Shown: in pieces, positions 26,807-33,322 of the stretch
How positions within the stretch are numbered: the stretch's first letter is position 1
Layout: every line of letters begins with the position of its first letter
Source of the DNA: a bacterium
GTDB lineage: Bacteria; Cyanobacteriota; Vampirovibrionia; Gastranaerophilales; Gastranaerophilaceae
Direction of reading: 5' to 3'
Assembly: GCA_017652265.1 (NCBI GenBank)
Contig: JAGCBH010000024.1
Coordinates: 1 to 35,720 of the forward strand
Length of the DNA stretch: 35,720 nt
Made by a program: the position numbers and the translations under genes
The notes under the pieces: generated by a model
Databases searched by the model: none
The model's input: the letters and a program-made list of their open reading frames with translations, nothing else
What the model was told of the DNA's origin: nothing

Positions 26807-27274
26807 TTAATTTTCCAGCATAACAACAGCCTGTGCTTCAATGGCTTCGCAATTGCCGACAGCATCTAAACTTTCTTTTGTTTTCGCCTTTATTGAAATA
26901 TTTTCTGTTTTTAAAATTTCCGATAATTTCTCTTTCATCTGCGGAATATATGGAAGCATTTTTGGTTCTTGTGCAATTATATTTGAGTCAATGTTGTTGA
27001 TTCTGAATCCTTTATTATCAACCATTTCAACAACTTTTTTTAATAATTCGCAGCTGTCGATATCCTTGTATTTTATATCATTATCCGGAAAGAGAGTTCC
27101 GATATCACTTAAACCCGCAGCACCTAAAAGGGCATCAATTATTGCGTGTACAAGAACATCAGCATCAGAATGTCCGAGCAAACCTTTATTATAAGGAATG
27201 TTAATTCCGCCTACAATGAGCTTTCTGCCTTCAGCAAACCTGTGAATATCGTATCCGATTCCGATTTTGTACAT
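26807..27274 (-). CDS. ispF: 2-C-methyl-D-erythritol 2,4-cyclodiphosphate synthase
   Basis: Fifth enzyme of the MEP isoprenoid pathway; it forms MEcPP with loss of CMP. It has 155 residues, the usual size. Zinc ligands and active-site motifs are GYDIHRF (Asp9, His11), GHSDADVLVHAIIDALLGA (His35, Asp37, Asp39), LFPDND, and the C-terminal KAKTKESLDAVGNCEAIEAQ. MYKIGIGYD at 27274 is chosen as the start because AAGGA precedes it. A longer in-frame start at 27334 would run toward the upstream SRP RNA gene. ispD is not adjacent. Transcription may come from the SRP RNA promoter or an unseen one. Confidence 0.95.
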   Translation of the reverse strand: MYKIGIGYDIHRFAEGRKLIVGGINIPYNKGLLGHSDADVLVHAIIDALLGAAGLSDIGTLFPDNDIKYKDIDSCELLKKVVEMVDNKGFRINNIDSNIIAQEPKMLPYIPQMKEKLSEILKTENISIKAKTKESLDAVGNCEAIEAQAVVMLEN

Positions 27275-27339
27275 GATAGTTTCCTTTAAAAATGTCGTGT
27301 CTCTGTCTATCGAATTTGAAAAACATATTTTCAACAGAT

Positions 27340-27550
27340 GAATTTCTCTTATAACACCGTAAATACCCGAAAAGATTGCTTTAGTGCTGCTATATTTCTA
27401 TCCTGACACGGTTCGGCAGATTTCGCCATTTACGTTTTTATCGTCAACAAAACTCATTGTATCCGATGTGTTCTGCAAACCCTCACAACAGGCTCTGCAC
27501 CCCGCATAAACTTCGGGTCAAGGGATTGCAATTCCCCGTGGAACACGACT
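27340..27550 (-). ncRNA. ffs: Signal recognition particle RNA (large form)
   Basis: The minus strand carries the conserved SRP domain IV. GTCAGG (27402-27407) and AGCAGC (27386-27391) are the two internal-loop strands, separated by an apical ATA-GAAA-TAT hairpin. Flanking pairs continue the long helix: CGTAAAT on the 5' side pairs with ATTTACG on the 3' side, and CGAAA with TTTCG. The 5' third (27465-27550) has three smaller hairpins and a TGTTG turn, recalling the Alu domain of large bacterial SRP RNAs. This is the RNA that, with Ffh, targets membrane proteins. Ends are approximate: the 5' end is set by a promoter at 27556-27584, and the 3' end by the last pairing strand. The core is clear; the Alu-like part is an inference. 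Confidence 0.82.
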
Positions 27551-27555
27551 AATAA

Positions 27556-27584
27556 AATTTATCATGAAAAAAAATTTTTAGCAA
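27556..27584 (-). promoter_or_regulatory. Candidate promoter of the SRP RNA
   Basis: On the minus strand TTGCTA (27579-27584), 17 bp, TAAATT (27556-27561) with TGA just upstream. This predicts an RNA start near 27549, matching the 5' edge of the structured region. Confidence 0.45.
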
Positions 27585-27607
27585 TTTTTCAATATACATG
27601 GCAATTT

Positions 27608-27635
27608 TTGATGAGAAAAATACTTTATATATATA
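27608..27635 (+). promoter_or_regulatory. Candidate promoter of the Tyr-rich transglycosylase gene
   Basis: TTGATG (27608-27613), 16 bp, TATATA (27630-27635) in an alternating TA run. Longer in-frame starts (27608, 27611) lie inside it, supporting ATG 27653. Confidence 0.4.
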
Positions 27636-27652
27636 TACGGGGAAATTTAAAC

Positions 27653-28627
27653 ATGGGATCTTACTTAGGATATATTATGGCATACCGCTTTTTAGACGGT
27701 CTTTCGGCCGGCTTGCGCGCTTCGTACGGCGGGCGCAGATGTTGTTGCCATGATGATTACTATTATTTTCAGCCGCGTGGTTATTCATATTATTCCCCAT
27801 ATTCAAGATATTCAGATTACTCCCCGTACTCAAGATACTCAGACTATTCTCCGTATTTAAGTTATTCTGATGATTATTACTACAATGGCAGAAGTTACTA
27901 CAACTACAGCCGTCCAAGGTACAACTATGACTGTTTTGAATATTCGGGGTCGTATTATGACGGATATCAGACATCTTCATATTCACCGGGTTATTACTCA
28001 TCTTCATATGGCGGTGGGTATTATACATATGATTATCCCGGTACATATGACAGATATTCTAAATATTCCTCTAAGGGTTCATCCTCAGTGCCACAACAAA
28101 CAACCCACAGAAATGGAACTTCTCGACCGCCGGCAGGCCAAAGGCTTGGCAAAGAGTTTCTTGAGGCGGTAAAAGGAGTAGCACAGCGGATAAATTGTGA
28201 TTATGGTGATTTACTTGCCGTTATGAATGGGGAATCTGGATTAAATCCTGCGGCAGTCAATAGCAGGAGCGGTGCAACGGGATTGATTCAGTTTATGCCA
28301 AGTACTGCAAGAAATCTTGGTACAACAACAGAAGCATTAAGGAGTATGAGCGCGATAGAACAGTTGTCTTACGTTGAGGAATTGTTAAAAAGATGTAAAA
28401 GGGCTGCTGGATTTGGGGAAAATGAAAGATTAACCGGCGGAGATTTGTATGCGCTTATATTTTTACCTGCAAGAGCTAAACGTGAAGTTTTATGTGAAGC
28501 AGGCGAAGGAAATAATTATTATGAACATAATTCCGGAACTGACCTAAATAAAGATGGTAAAATCACTAAATCTGAATTGCAGCAAAGAGTTGAAAATAAG
28601 CGTGTAGATGAATCTATATTCCAATAA
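27653..28627 (+). CDS. Lytic transglycosylase (SLT domain) with Tyr/Ser-rich repeat region
   Basis: A 324-residue protein with two unlike halves. Residues 33-145 are dominated by Tyr, Ser, Asp and Gly, including three nine-residue repeats of the form YSPYSRYSD, preceded by a CCC triplet (30-32). Residues 165-290 are an SLT-type transglycosylase domain. The catalytic Glu194 lies in MNGESGLNPAAVN, followed by SGATGLIQFMPSTARNLG and ALIFLPARAK. A canonical EF-hand-like loop sits at 297-308 (Asp297, Asn299, Asp301, Gly302, Ile304, Glu308), as in some phage and secretion-associated muralytic enzymes. No standard signal peptide is visible, so the export route is unclear. ATG 27653 follows GGGGAAA. 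It is divergent from the SRP RNA gene, and its stop is 3 bp from the era stop. Confidence 0.78.
   Translation: MGSYLGYIMAYRFLDGLSAGLRASYGGRRCCCHDDYYYFQPRGYSYYSPYSRYSDYSPYSRYSDYSPYLSYSDDYYYNGRSYYNYSRPRYNYDCFEYSGSYYDGYQTSSYSPGYYSSSYGGGYYTYDYPGTYDRYSKYSSKGSSSVPQQTTHRNGTSRPPAGQRLGKEFLEAVKGVAQRINCDYGDLLAVMNGESGLNPAAVNSRSGATGLIQFMPSTARNLGTTTEALRSMSAIEQLSYVEELLKRCKRAAGFGENERLTGGDLYALIFLPARAKREVLCEAGEGNNYYEHNSGTDLNKDGKITKSELQQRVENKRVDESIFQ
27791..27871 (+). repeat. Three tandem 27-bp coding repeats
   Basis: Each unit encodes YSPYSRYSD or a close variant (third copy YSPYLSYSD). Copies differ mostly at synonymous positions (TAT/TAC, CCC/TCC), so this is an in-frame protein repeat and not a CRISPR or mobile repeat. 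Confidence 0.85.
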
Positions 28628-28630
28628 TTT

Positions 28631-29518
28631 CTAATCTTCCACATACCCGAATTCGGCAAGAGATGATGATTTTTTGCGCCAGTCTTTATCAACTTTTACT
28701 TCCAAAGATAAAAATACTTTCTTTTCCGTTATCTTTTCTAATTCAAGTCGTGCTTCCGTTCCGATTTTTTTAAGCATAGAGCCGCTTTTGCCTATTAATA
28801 TTCCTTTTTGGCTTTGAGTTTCACAGAAAATTCTTGCATAAATTTTATCTATATCTTCCTGTTCAAAATAATTTTCAATTTTGACGGCGACGGAATGAGG
28901 AATTTCATCAGAGGTGTTTATCAGAATTTTTTCTCTTATAATTTCTTCCGATATTGAGCGCATATTTTCTTCCGTTACTACATCTTCCGGATATAAAAGT
29001 TCTCCTTCAGGAAGCATTTTAAAAATATTTTTCAGCAAAGTATCAATATTTCTGCCTGTTTTAGCAGAAACTCTGACAACAGGATAATTTTTTTCAAAGA
29101 GTGTTTTATATGAGAGCAAATTTTCTTCAATTTTTTCAATCTTTTTCGTTTTATCAACTTTGTTGAGAACGATTAAAATAGGTATTTCAGTTTCAAGAAG
29201 ATTTTTTACAATCCATTTGTCCCCTTTGCCGGCAGGTTCTGAGCCGTCAACAAGAAAAATTATTAAATCAGCATCAGGAATGGCAAGTTTTGCTTCATCC
29301 ATCAAAAATTCGCCAAGTTTATTCAGCGGCTTATGGATTCCCGGAGTGTCAATAAATACCGCCTGTCCTTCCGGTACTGTCAAAATACCTTTTATTCGTT
29401 TTCTTGTCGTTTGGGCTTTGTCGGTAGTTATTACAATTTTTTGACCGAGAATTTTATTTAAAAGAGTTGATTTACCGACGTTAGGACGACCTAATATTGC
29501 TATAAAACCGCTTTTCAT
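28631..29518 (-). CDS. era: GTPase Era
   Basis: Ribosome-assembly GTPase that binds the 3' end of 16S rRNA; 295 residues (E. coli Era 301). The G domain has GRPNVGKST (9-17), TTRKRI, DTPGIHKP, NKVDKTKK and a SAKTGRN loop. The C-terminal KH domain follows, with the GILIGKSGSMLKKIG motif. No Shine-Dalgarno sequence precedes the ATG at 29518. The predicted leader is only about 10-12 nt, so initiation is probably SD-independent. Its promoter overlaps that of the divergent gene at the -35 box. It is convergent with the transglycosylase gene. Confidence 0.96.
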   Translation of the reverse strand: MKSGFIAILGRPNVGKSTLLNKILGQKIVITTDKAQTTRKRIKGILTVPEGQAVFIDTPGIHKPLNKLGEFLMDEAKLAIPDADLIIFLVDGSEPAGKGDKWIVKNLLETEIPILIVLNKVDKTKKIEKIEENLLSYKTLFEKNYPVVRVSAKTGRNIDTLLKNIFKMLPEGELLYPEDVVTEENMRSISEEIIREKILINTSDEIPHSVAVKIENYFEQEDIDKIYARIFCETQSQKGILIGKSGSMLKKIGTEARLELEKITEKKVFLSLEVKVDKDWRKKSSSLAEFGYVED

Positions 29519-29535
29519 AACAAAATATTAACACA

Positions 29536-29564
29536 AATATACACATTATTTCATAAATTGGCAA
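29536..29564 (-). promoter_or_regulatory. Promoter of era
   Basis: On the minus strand TTGCCA (29559-29564), 17 bp, TATATT (29536-29541). The -35 overlaps that of the divergent promoter at 29558-29587. Confidence 0.55.
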
Positions 29565-29587
29565 AAAAAATTTTTCTCTGGTATTAT
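29558..29587 (+). promoter_or_regulatory. Promoter of the AMIN-like protein gene
   Basis: TTGGCA (29558-29563), 18 bp, TATTAT (29582-29587) preceded by TGG (extended -10). It shares five bases of its -35 with the era promoter. Confidence 0.55.
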
Positions 29588-29618
29588 ATAGTATGTTGAT
29601 AATTAGGGAATAGGATAT

Positions 29619-31349
29619 ATGTTAAATAAACTGAAAATTTTGTTATTTACCTTTTGTTTAGTTATGACATTTTTGGCTGCAGATGCCGCTCAAAATCAGA
29701 TTATAAGCACCGGGGTTCGTAAAATTTCCGATAATACCGTTAATTTTACTTTCTACACTTCAGGTGATAACCTTGAAAAACCTATTGTTAAATCAAAGGG
29801 AAATAATGAATATACAATACTTTTACCTAATATGTCAGATAATACTTCCCGCGCTATAAATATCGGCGCAACTGACGGTATTGTTACATCTGCGGATGTT
29901 AAAACAATAAATGAGGGAGCTGTTACTTATACAAAAGTTAATCTTAAAACTTCAAAACCGATTACGATTAATGCGGAAATGAAAAAAACCGCTCAAACCG
30001 CCAGTGATTCATCAAGCATCAACAATATTGTATCTAAGGTAAATCTTATTAATCAGGATATTCAGAATACAAAAAATATTTCTGATTCATCTTATTCAAA
30101 ACCTTCTCAGCCTGTTATGAATGTTTCGTCTGTTAAAGACATAATCAGACAAAATTCTGCGTCTGCGCCTAAGAAAAATGCAATTCAGGAAGCTGTTGCC
30201 GTGAATAGTGTTTCCGCACACACTCCAAGTGTTAAAAAACTTGATAAATCCGTTAATAACAAATCTAACAGTGAAAATATAAAAAATACCAAACCAAGTG
30301 CAGAAAAAAACGTTAATAGCACTCCAAAACCTGCAGAAAATTCGGTTTCCGCAAACAGTAACGATAATTCTGTTGCAAAAAGTGCCGAAGAAATTGCGGC
30401 AGCTAATTTAGTTGATGTTGATGAAGTGCTGCCTTCGGATGAGGTTTTACCGCTTGATGAAGTTAATCATGAGCCGATTTATTCCGGCGGATTTTCGCTG
30501 ATGGAAAGTATAAAGAATATACTGTTTTCTCCGTTTACGACAATTGTATTTCTGACTTGCCTTTTATTGGCATTCTTCGGATTCTTGTTCAGAAAGTTAA
30601 CGGCAAATCTTTCTGCCACAAACAGTATAAACGATTCGTTTATAGAAAAGCTTAACGGTGTTCTGAACAAGCCTAAAGATAAAGATTTCTCACAAATTGT
30701 CAACAATGAAAAGATGAGCTGGCAGGAAAAATACAGAGCATTTAACAAATCAAACAAAGAGTCTGAAAAAGCGGAAACAAAGGAAATTAATAATGAATAC
30801 GTTCTTGAACTGACAAATGATCAGCCTGAGGATAATGAAGTTGCGGAAACTGAAAATGCGGTTTCTGAAGTAAGTTCTTCCGTTGAAAAACCCGAAGGAC
30901 GTAAACTGACAGGATTTACAAACAGTATTTTAAGACCGGCTTCAGGTATTAAACCGGTACAACCTCGCAGATTAAAATCGTTTGACAGTGCGCCGGCTTC
31001 TCAAAAATACGTAAAAGAAAAACTGGATAAAATTGTTGAAAACCGTTCTAAGTCAAGTTCTGTAACCAATACTGTTTCCAAACGTCCAAGTGCAGAAAAC
31101 ATGCGTATATTACAGAGCAGTGCAATTGATAACGATAAAGAATTTTACATAGTTAATGAAAACGGTGAATATTCACTTCTTGGACGTGTAAAAAACAGGC
31201 TTGTTATACTTAAACGTTTTGGTAAAAAGCTTCCGTCAGATTTGCAGGTTCGCAGAGGCCGCGGTAATGCCTTTATTGTTAAGGCGGGCGATTTCAGAAC
31301 TCAGGTCGGCGTAACCGATACCGATATGAATATTTATTCGCAAGTATAA
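29619..31349 (+). CDS. Membrane protein with exported AMIN-like N-terminal region
   Basis: A 576-residue envelope protein. Residues 1-24 form a signal peptide (FTFCLVMTFLAADAA). Residues 28-122 look like an AMIN-type beta domain, with alternating strands such as NTVNFTFYTSGDNLEKP and EYTILLPNMS. AMIN domains are common in cyanobacterial peptidoglycan-binding and secretin-type proteins. A long Ser/Asn/Lys-rich periplasmic linker (125-290) leads to one membrane helix (about 306-325). A charged, probably cytoplasmic region follows, then a compact C-terminal domain (about 495-576, with YIVNENGEYSLLGRVKNRLV). ATG 29619 has AGGGAATAGGAT upstream. The next gene follows after 12 bp. Overall function unknown; a cell-wall or envelope scaffold is an inference. 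Confidence 0.65.
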   Translation: MLNKLKILLFTFCLVMTFLAADAAQNQIISTGVRKISDNTVNFTFYTSGDNLEKPIVKSKGNNEYTILLPNMSDNTSRAINIGATDGIVTSADVKTINEGAVTYTKVNLKTSKPITINAEMKKTAQTASDSSSINNIVSKVNLINQDIQNTKNISDSSYSKPSQPVMNVSSVKDIIRQNSASAPKKNAIQEAVAVNSVSAHTPSVKKLDKSVNNKSNSENIKNTKPSAEKNVNSTPKPAENSVSANSNDNSVAKSAEEIAAANLVDVDEVLPSDEVLPLDEVNHEPIYSGGFSLMESIKNILFSPFTTIVFLTCLLLAFFGFLFRKLTANLSATNSINDSFIEKLNGVLNKPKDKDFSQIVNNEKMSWQEKYRAFNKSNKESEKAETKEINNEYVLELTNDQPEDNEVAETENAVSEVSSSVEKPEGRKLTGFTNSILRPASGIKPVQPRRLKSFDSAPASQKYVKEKLDKIVENRSKSSSVTNTVSKRPSAENMRILQSSAIDNDKEFYIVNENGEYSLLGRVKNRLVILKRFGKKLPSDLQVRRGRGNAFIVKAGDFRTQVGVTDTDMNIYSQV

Positions 31350-31361
31350 GGTGAATTTTAG

Positions 31362-32450
31362 TTGAAAAAAATAATAATTTGGCTGGTATTTTGTTGTTTA
31401 ATGCTGACGGGCTGTGTGCAAAAAAACGGCGCGGAAATAATCAGTTTTGCTACTTGGGGTTCTAAGACGGAAGTTGAAATTCTGAAAGGCATTATAAATG
31501 ATTTTGAAACTCAAAACCCCGATATTAAAATCAGTTTCATGCATATTCCGCAGAATTATTTTCAGAAAATACATCTGTTATTTGCATCAAATACCGAACC
31601 TGATGTGATTTTCATAAATAATCTTTACTTGCCTGTGTATGCAAATTCCGGTAAATTGCTTGAATTAGAGCCTGATAAAACTGTTTACAATGAAAAAGTT
31701 CTGCAAACACTGTCGTGGAAAGGTAAATACTATGCAATTCCAAGAGATATTTCACTTTTGGTAATGTATTATAACAAGGATTTATTCAGACATTTCGGAA
31801 TAACAGAACCTTCGGACAGTTGGACAACGGACGATTTTTTGAAAAAATCCAAAGAGATAAAGGACAAAACGGGCAAGTTTGCAGTCAGTTTTGAAGAGGA
31901 TGCTCTTTTTTATCTGCCTTATATTATGAGTAACGGCGGCGATTTTTTATCTATGGATGAAAAAGCGGTTAAATCAAGGCAGTCCTACGTAGATTTGGCT
32001 TATAAAGAAAATTATGCTCCAAGAAAAGACCAGAGTGCATCCATGACTATGGCGCAAATGTTTTTGAAGGAAGAAATTGCCATGCACCTGACTGGTCGTT
32101 GGCTTTATCCTAAATATATGGAAGATGCAAAATTCAAAATCGGTACTGTTACGTTCCCGAAAGGGACGGCGGGTTCTGTTGTGTCTTTGGACGCTTCCGG
32201 CTGGGCAATTTCAAAATCTTCCAAGCACAAAGATGCTGCGATGAGATTTATTGAATTTTTATCGTCAAAACCAACAATAGAACAATTCACCCAAACTGGA
32301 TTAATAATTCCTGCAAGAAATGACGTTAAAGCGGAAAATTCTGAAGCATATTCGCAGGCACTTAAAACCGCACTTCCAACACCTGTTACGGTTGACTATA
32401 ATAAAATTCTCGATAAACGCAAAGAAGAAATCAATAAACTGTTTAATTAA
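31362..32450 (+). CDS. ABC transporter solute-binding lipoprotein (family 1, sugar-type)
   Basis: A 362-residue extracellular solute-binding protein. The first 17 residues are a lipoprotein signal ending in the lipobox LTGC, so the mature protein is lipid-anchored at Cys18. The binding-protein fold is evident from ISFATWGSKTEVEILKGIIN, DFETQNPDIKISFMHIP, TEPDVIFINN and YAIPRDISLLVMYYNKDLF, and the hinge DASGWAISKSSKHKDAAMRF. These are typical of family 1 (maltose or glycerol-phosphate type) proteins. The start is TTG 31362: it follows AAGGTGA at the right distance, and it alone gives a proper signal peptide. No permease or ATPase genes adjoin, so its transporter is elsewhere or it works with the preceding membrane protein. 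Ligand unknown. Confidence 0.88.
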   Translation: MKKIIIWLVFCCLMLTGCVQKNGAEIISFATWGSKTEVEILKGIINDFETQNPDIKISFMHIPQNYFQKIHLLFASNTEPDVIFINNLYLPVYANSGKLLELEPDKTVYNEKVLQTLSWKGKYYAIPRDISLLVMYYNKDLFRHFGITEPSDSWTTDDFLKKSKEIKDKTGKFAVSFEEDALFYLPYIMSNGGDFLSMDEKAVKSRQSYVDLAYKENYAPRKDQSASMTMAQMFLKEEIAMHLTGRWLYPKYMEDAKFKIGTVTFPKGTAGSVVSLDASGWAISKSSKHKDAAMRFIEFLSSKPTIEQFTQTGLIIPARNDVKAENSEAYSQALKTALPTPVTVDYNKILDKRKEEINKLFN

Positions 32451-32478
32451 CATTTATAAACTAATCTTTTATCCATGC

Positions 32479-32507
32479 TTGACAACGGTGTTTTTTTTAC
32501 GGATAAT
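32479..32507 (+). promoter_or_regulatory. Strong promoter of rplU-rpmA
   Basis: Perfect TTGACA (32479-32484), 17 bp, GATAAT (32502-32507). This is one of the best promoter matches in the window. It predicts RNA from about 32514, about 100 nt before rplU. Confidence 0.75.
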
Positions 32508-32513
32508 TCAGAG

Positions 32514-32615
32514 TGATGTATTAGCGGGCAACTCGTTCCTAAACATTTTTAGCCGAAATTATATTTGTAATTTTGCCCTGAAAATTACGAGTCCCATAGT
32601 GAAAGGAATATTAAC
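32514..32615 (+). promoter_or_regulatory. Structured 5' leader of rplU with competing helices
   Basis: Three pairings are visible. GTAATTTT/AAAATTAC is a perfect 8-bp hairpin (32567-32574 with 32581-32588). GGGCAA (32526-32531) can pair with TTGCCC (32573-32578). GGG plus ACTCGT (32526-32536) can pair with ACGAGT plus CCC (32587-32595). The second excludes the other two, as in a two-state switch. Ribosomal protein operons often carry such autoregulatory leaders. The ligand, perhaps L21 itself, is an inference. Confidence 0.55.
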
Positions 32616-32966
32616 ATGTTCGCAATTATTGAAAAAGACGGCAAACAGTATCAGGTAGAAGAAGGACGTTACCTTGATATGGATTTGATGGATGCCGAAA
32701 AAGATTCTAAAATCGTTTTTGATAAAATCGTTATGTTAGTTAACGGTAAAAAATCAAAAGTAGGTCAACCGTACGTAACAGGCGCAAGCGTTGAAGGTTC
32801 TGTTATGATGCACGGTAAAGACAAGAAAATTATTGTTTTCAAACAAAGACCTAAAAAAGGTTACAGAAAAAAACAAGGTCACAGACAAGGTTTTACGCGT
32901 GTTATGATTAACAAAATCAGAACTTCCGCTCAAAAGAAAACCGAAGAAACAGCAGACGCTGAATAA
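32616..32966 (+). CDS. rplU: 50S ribosomal protein L21
   Basis: Large-subunit protein that binds 23S rRNA near L20; 116 residues. The N-terminus [17 protein letters not shown] (1-17) and the core [21 protein letters not shown] are diagnostic. The RNA-binding segment [20 protein letters not shown], near residues 72-91, is followed by FTRVMINKI. The C-terminal tail adds about 12 acidic residues ([10 protein letters not shown]). AAAGGAA precedes ATG 32616. It is co-transcribed with rpmA 33 bp downstream, the universal L21-L27 order, behind a strong promoter and a structured leader. Confidence 0.97.
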   Translation: MFAIIEKDGKQYQVEEGRYLDMDLMDAEKDSKIVFDKIVMLVNGKKSKVGQPYVTGASVEGSVMMHGKDKKIIVFKQRPKKGYRKKQGHRQGFTRVMINKIRTSAQKKTEETADAE

Positions 32967-32999
32967 TTGAAACAAAAATAATCATAAGGAGAAATAAAA

Positions 33000-33257
33000 A
33001 TGGCACATAAGAAAGGTATGGGATCTACCCGTAACGGTCGTGACTCCGAAGCGAAACGTTTAGGCGTTAAGAAATTCGGCGGCGAATCCGTTAAAGCAGG
33101 TAACATCATCGTTCGCCAGAGAGGAACTAAATTCCACCCTGGTAACAATGTTGGTATCGGCAGTGACGATACTTTGTATGCTTTGATTGACGGAAACGTT
33201 AAATTCGAAGATTACAGACGTGACAGACGTCAGGTATCAGTTTACGCCCAGGGGTAA
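33000..33257 (+). CDS. rpmA: 50S ribosomal protein L27
   Basis: Large-subunit protein whose N-terminal tail reaches the peptidyl-transferase centre; 85 residues. It starts directly [20 protein letters not shown], so it lacks the cleavable N-terminal extension found in Firmicutes-type L27. The rest ([20 protein letters not shown], then [20 protein letters not shown]) is canonical. A strong AAGGAG site lies at 32986-32991. A hairpin terminator follows at 33279. Confidence 0.97.
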   Translation: MAHKKGMGSTRNGRDSEAKRLGVKKFGGESVKAGNIIVRQRGTKFHPGNNVGIGSDDTLYALIDGNVKFEDYRRDRRQVSVYAQG

Positions 33258-33278
33258 GGAACCTAAAAATTTAAACAA

Positions 33279-33311
33279 AAAACACCCGCTTGATTTGGCG
33301 GGTGTTTTTTT
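33279..33311. terminator. Bidirectional terminator between rpmA and the ion transporter gene
   Basis: Eight-bp GC-rich stem ACACCCGC/GCGGGTGT (33282-33289 and 33298-33305) with an eight-base loop. T-runs follow on both strands, so it can end rpmA (+) and the transporter gene (-). Confidence 0.88.
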
Positions 33312-33322
33312 GTTGAATAATT

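Noticed and set aside
27275-27334. N-terminal extension of ispF
   Set aside because: IspF family proteins start at the conserved MYKIGIGYD-type sequence, which has AAGGA upstream here.
27275-27652. tRNA, tmRNA or riboswitch in the gene-free stretch
   Set aside because: No cloverleaf or tmRNA tag frame is visible; the GTCAGG/AGCAGC core identifies SRP RNA instead.
27791-27871. Tandem 27-bp repeats as a CRISPR or minisatellite
   Set aside because: The units are in frame, differ at synonymous sites and have no spacers; they encode a protein repeat.
27675-28046. 123-residue minus-strand frame rich in Asn, His and Met
   Set aside because: It is the mirror of the Tyr/Ser-rich repeat codons of the transglycosylase gene; composition is dictated by that repeat.
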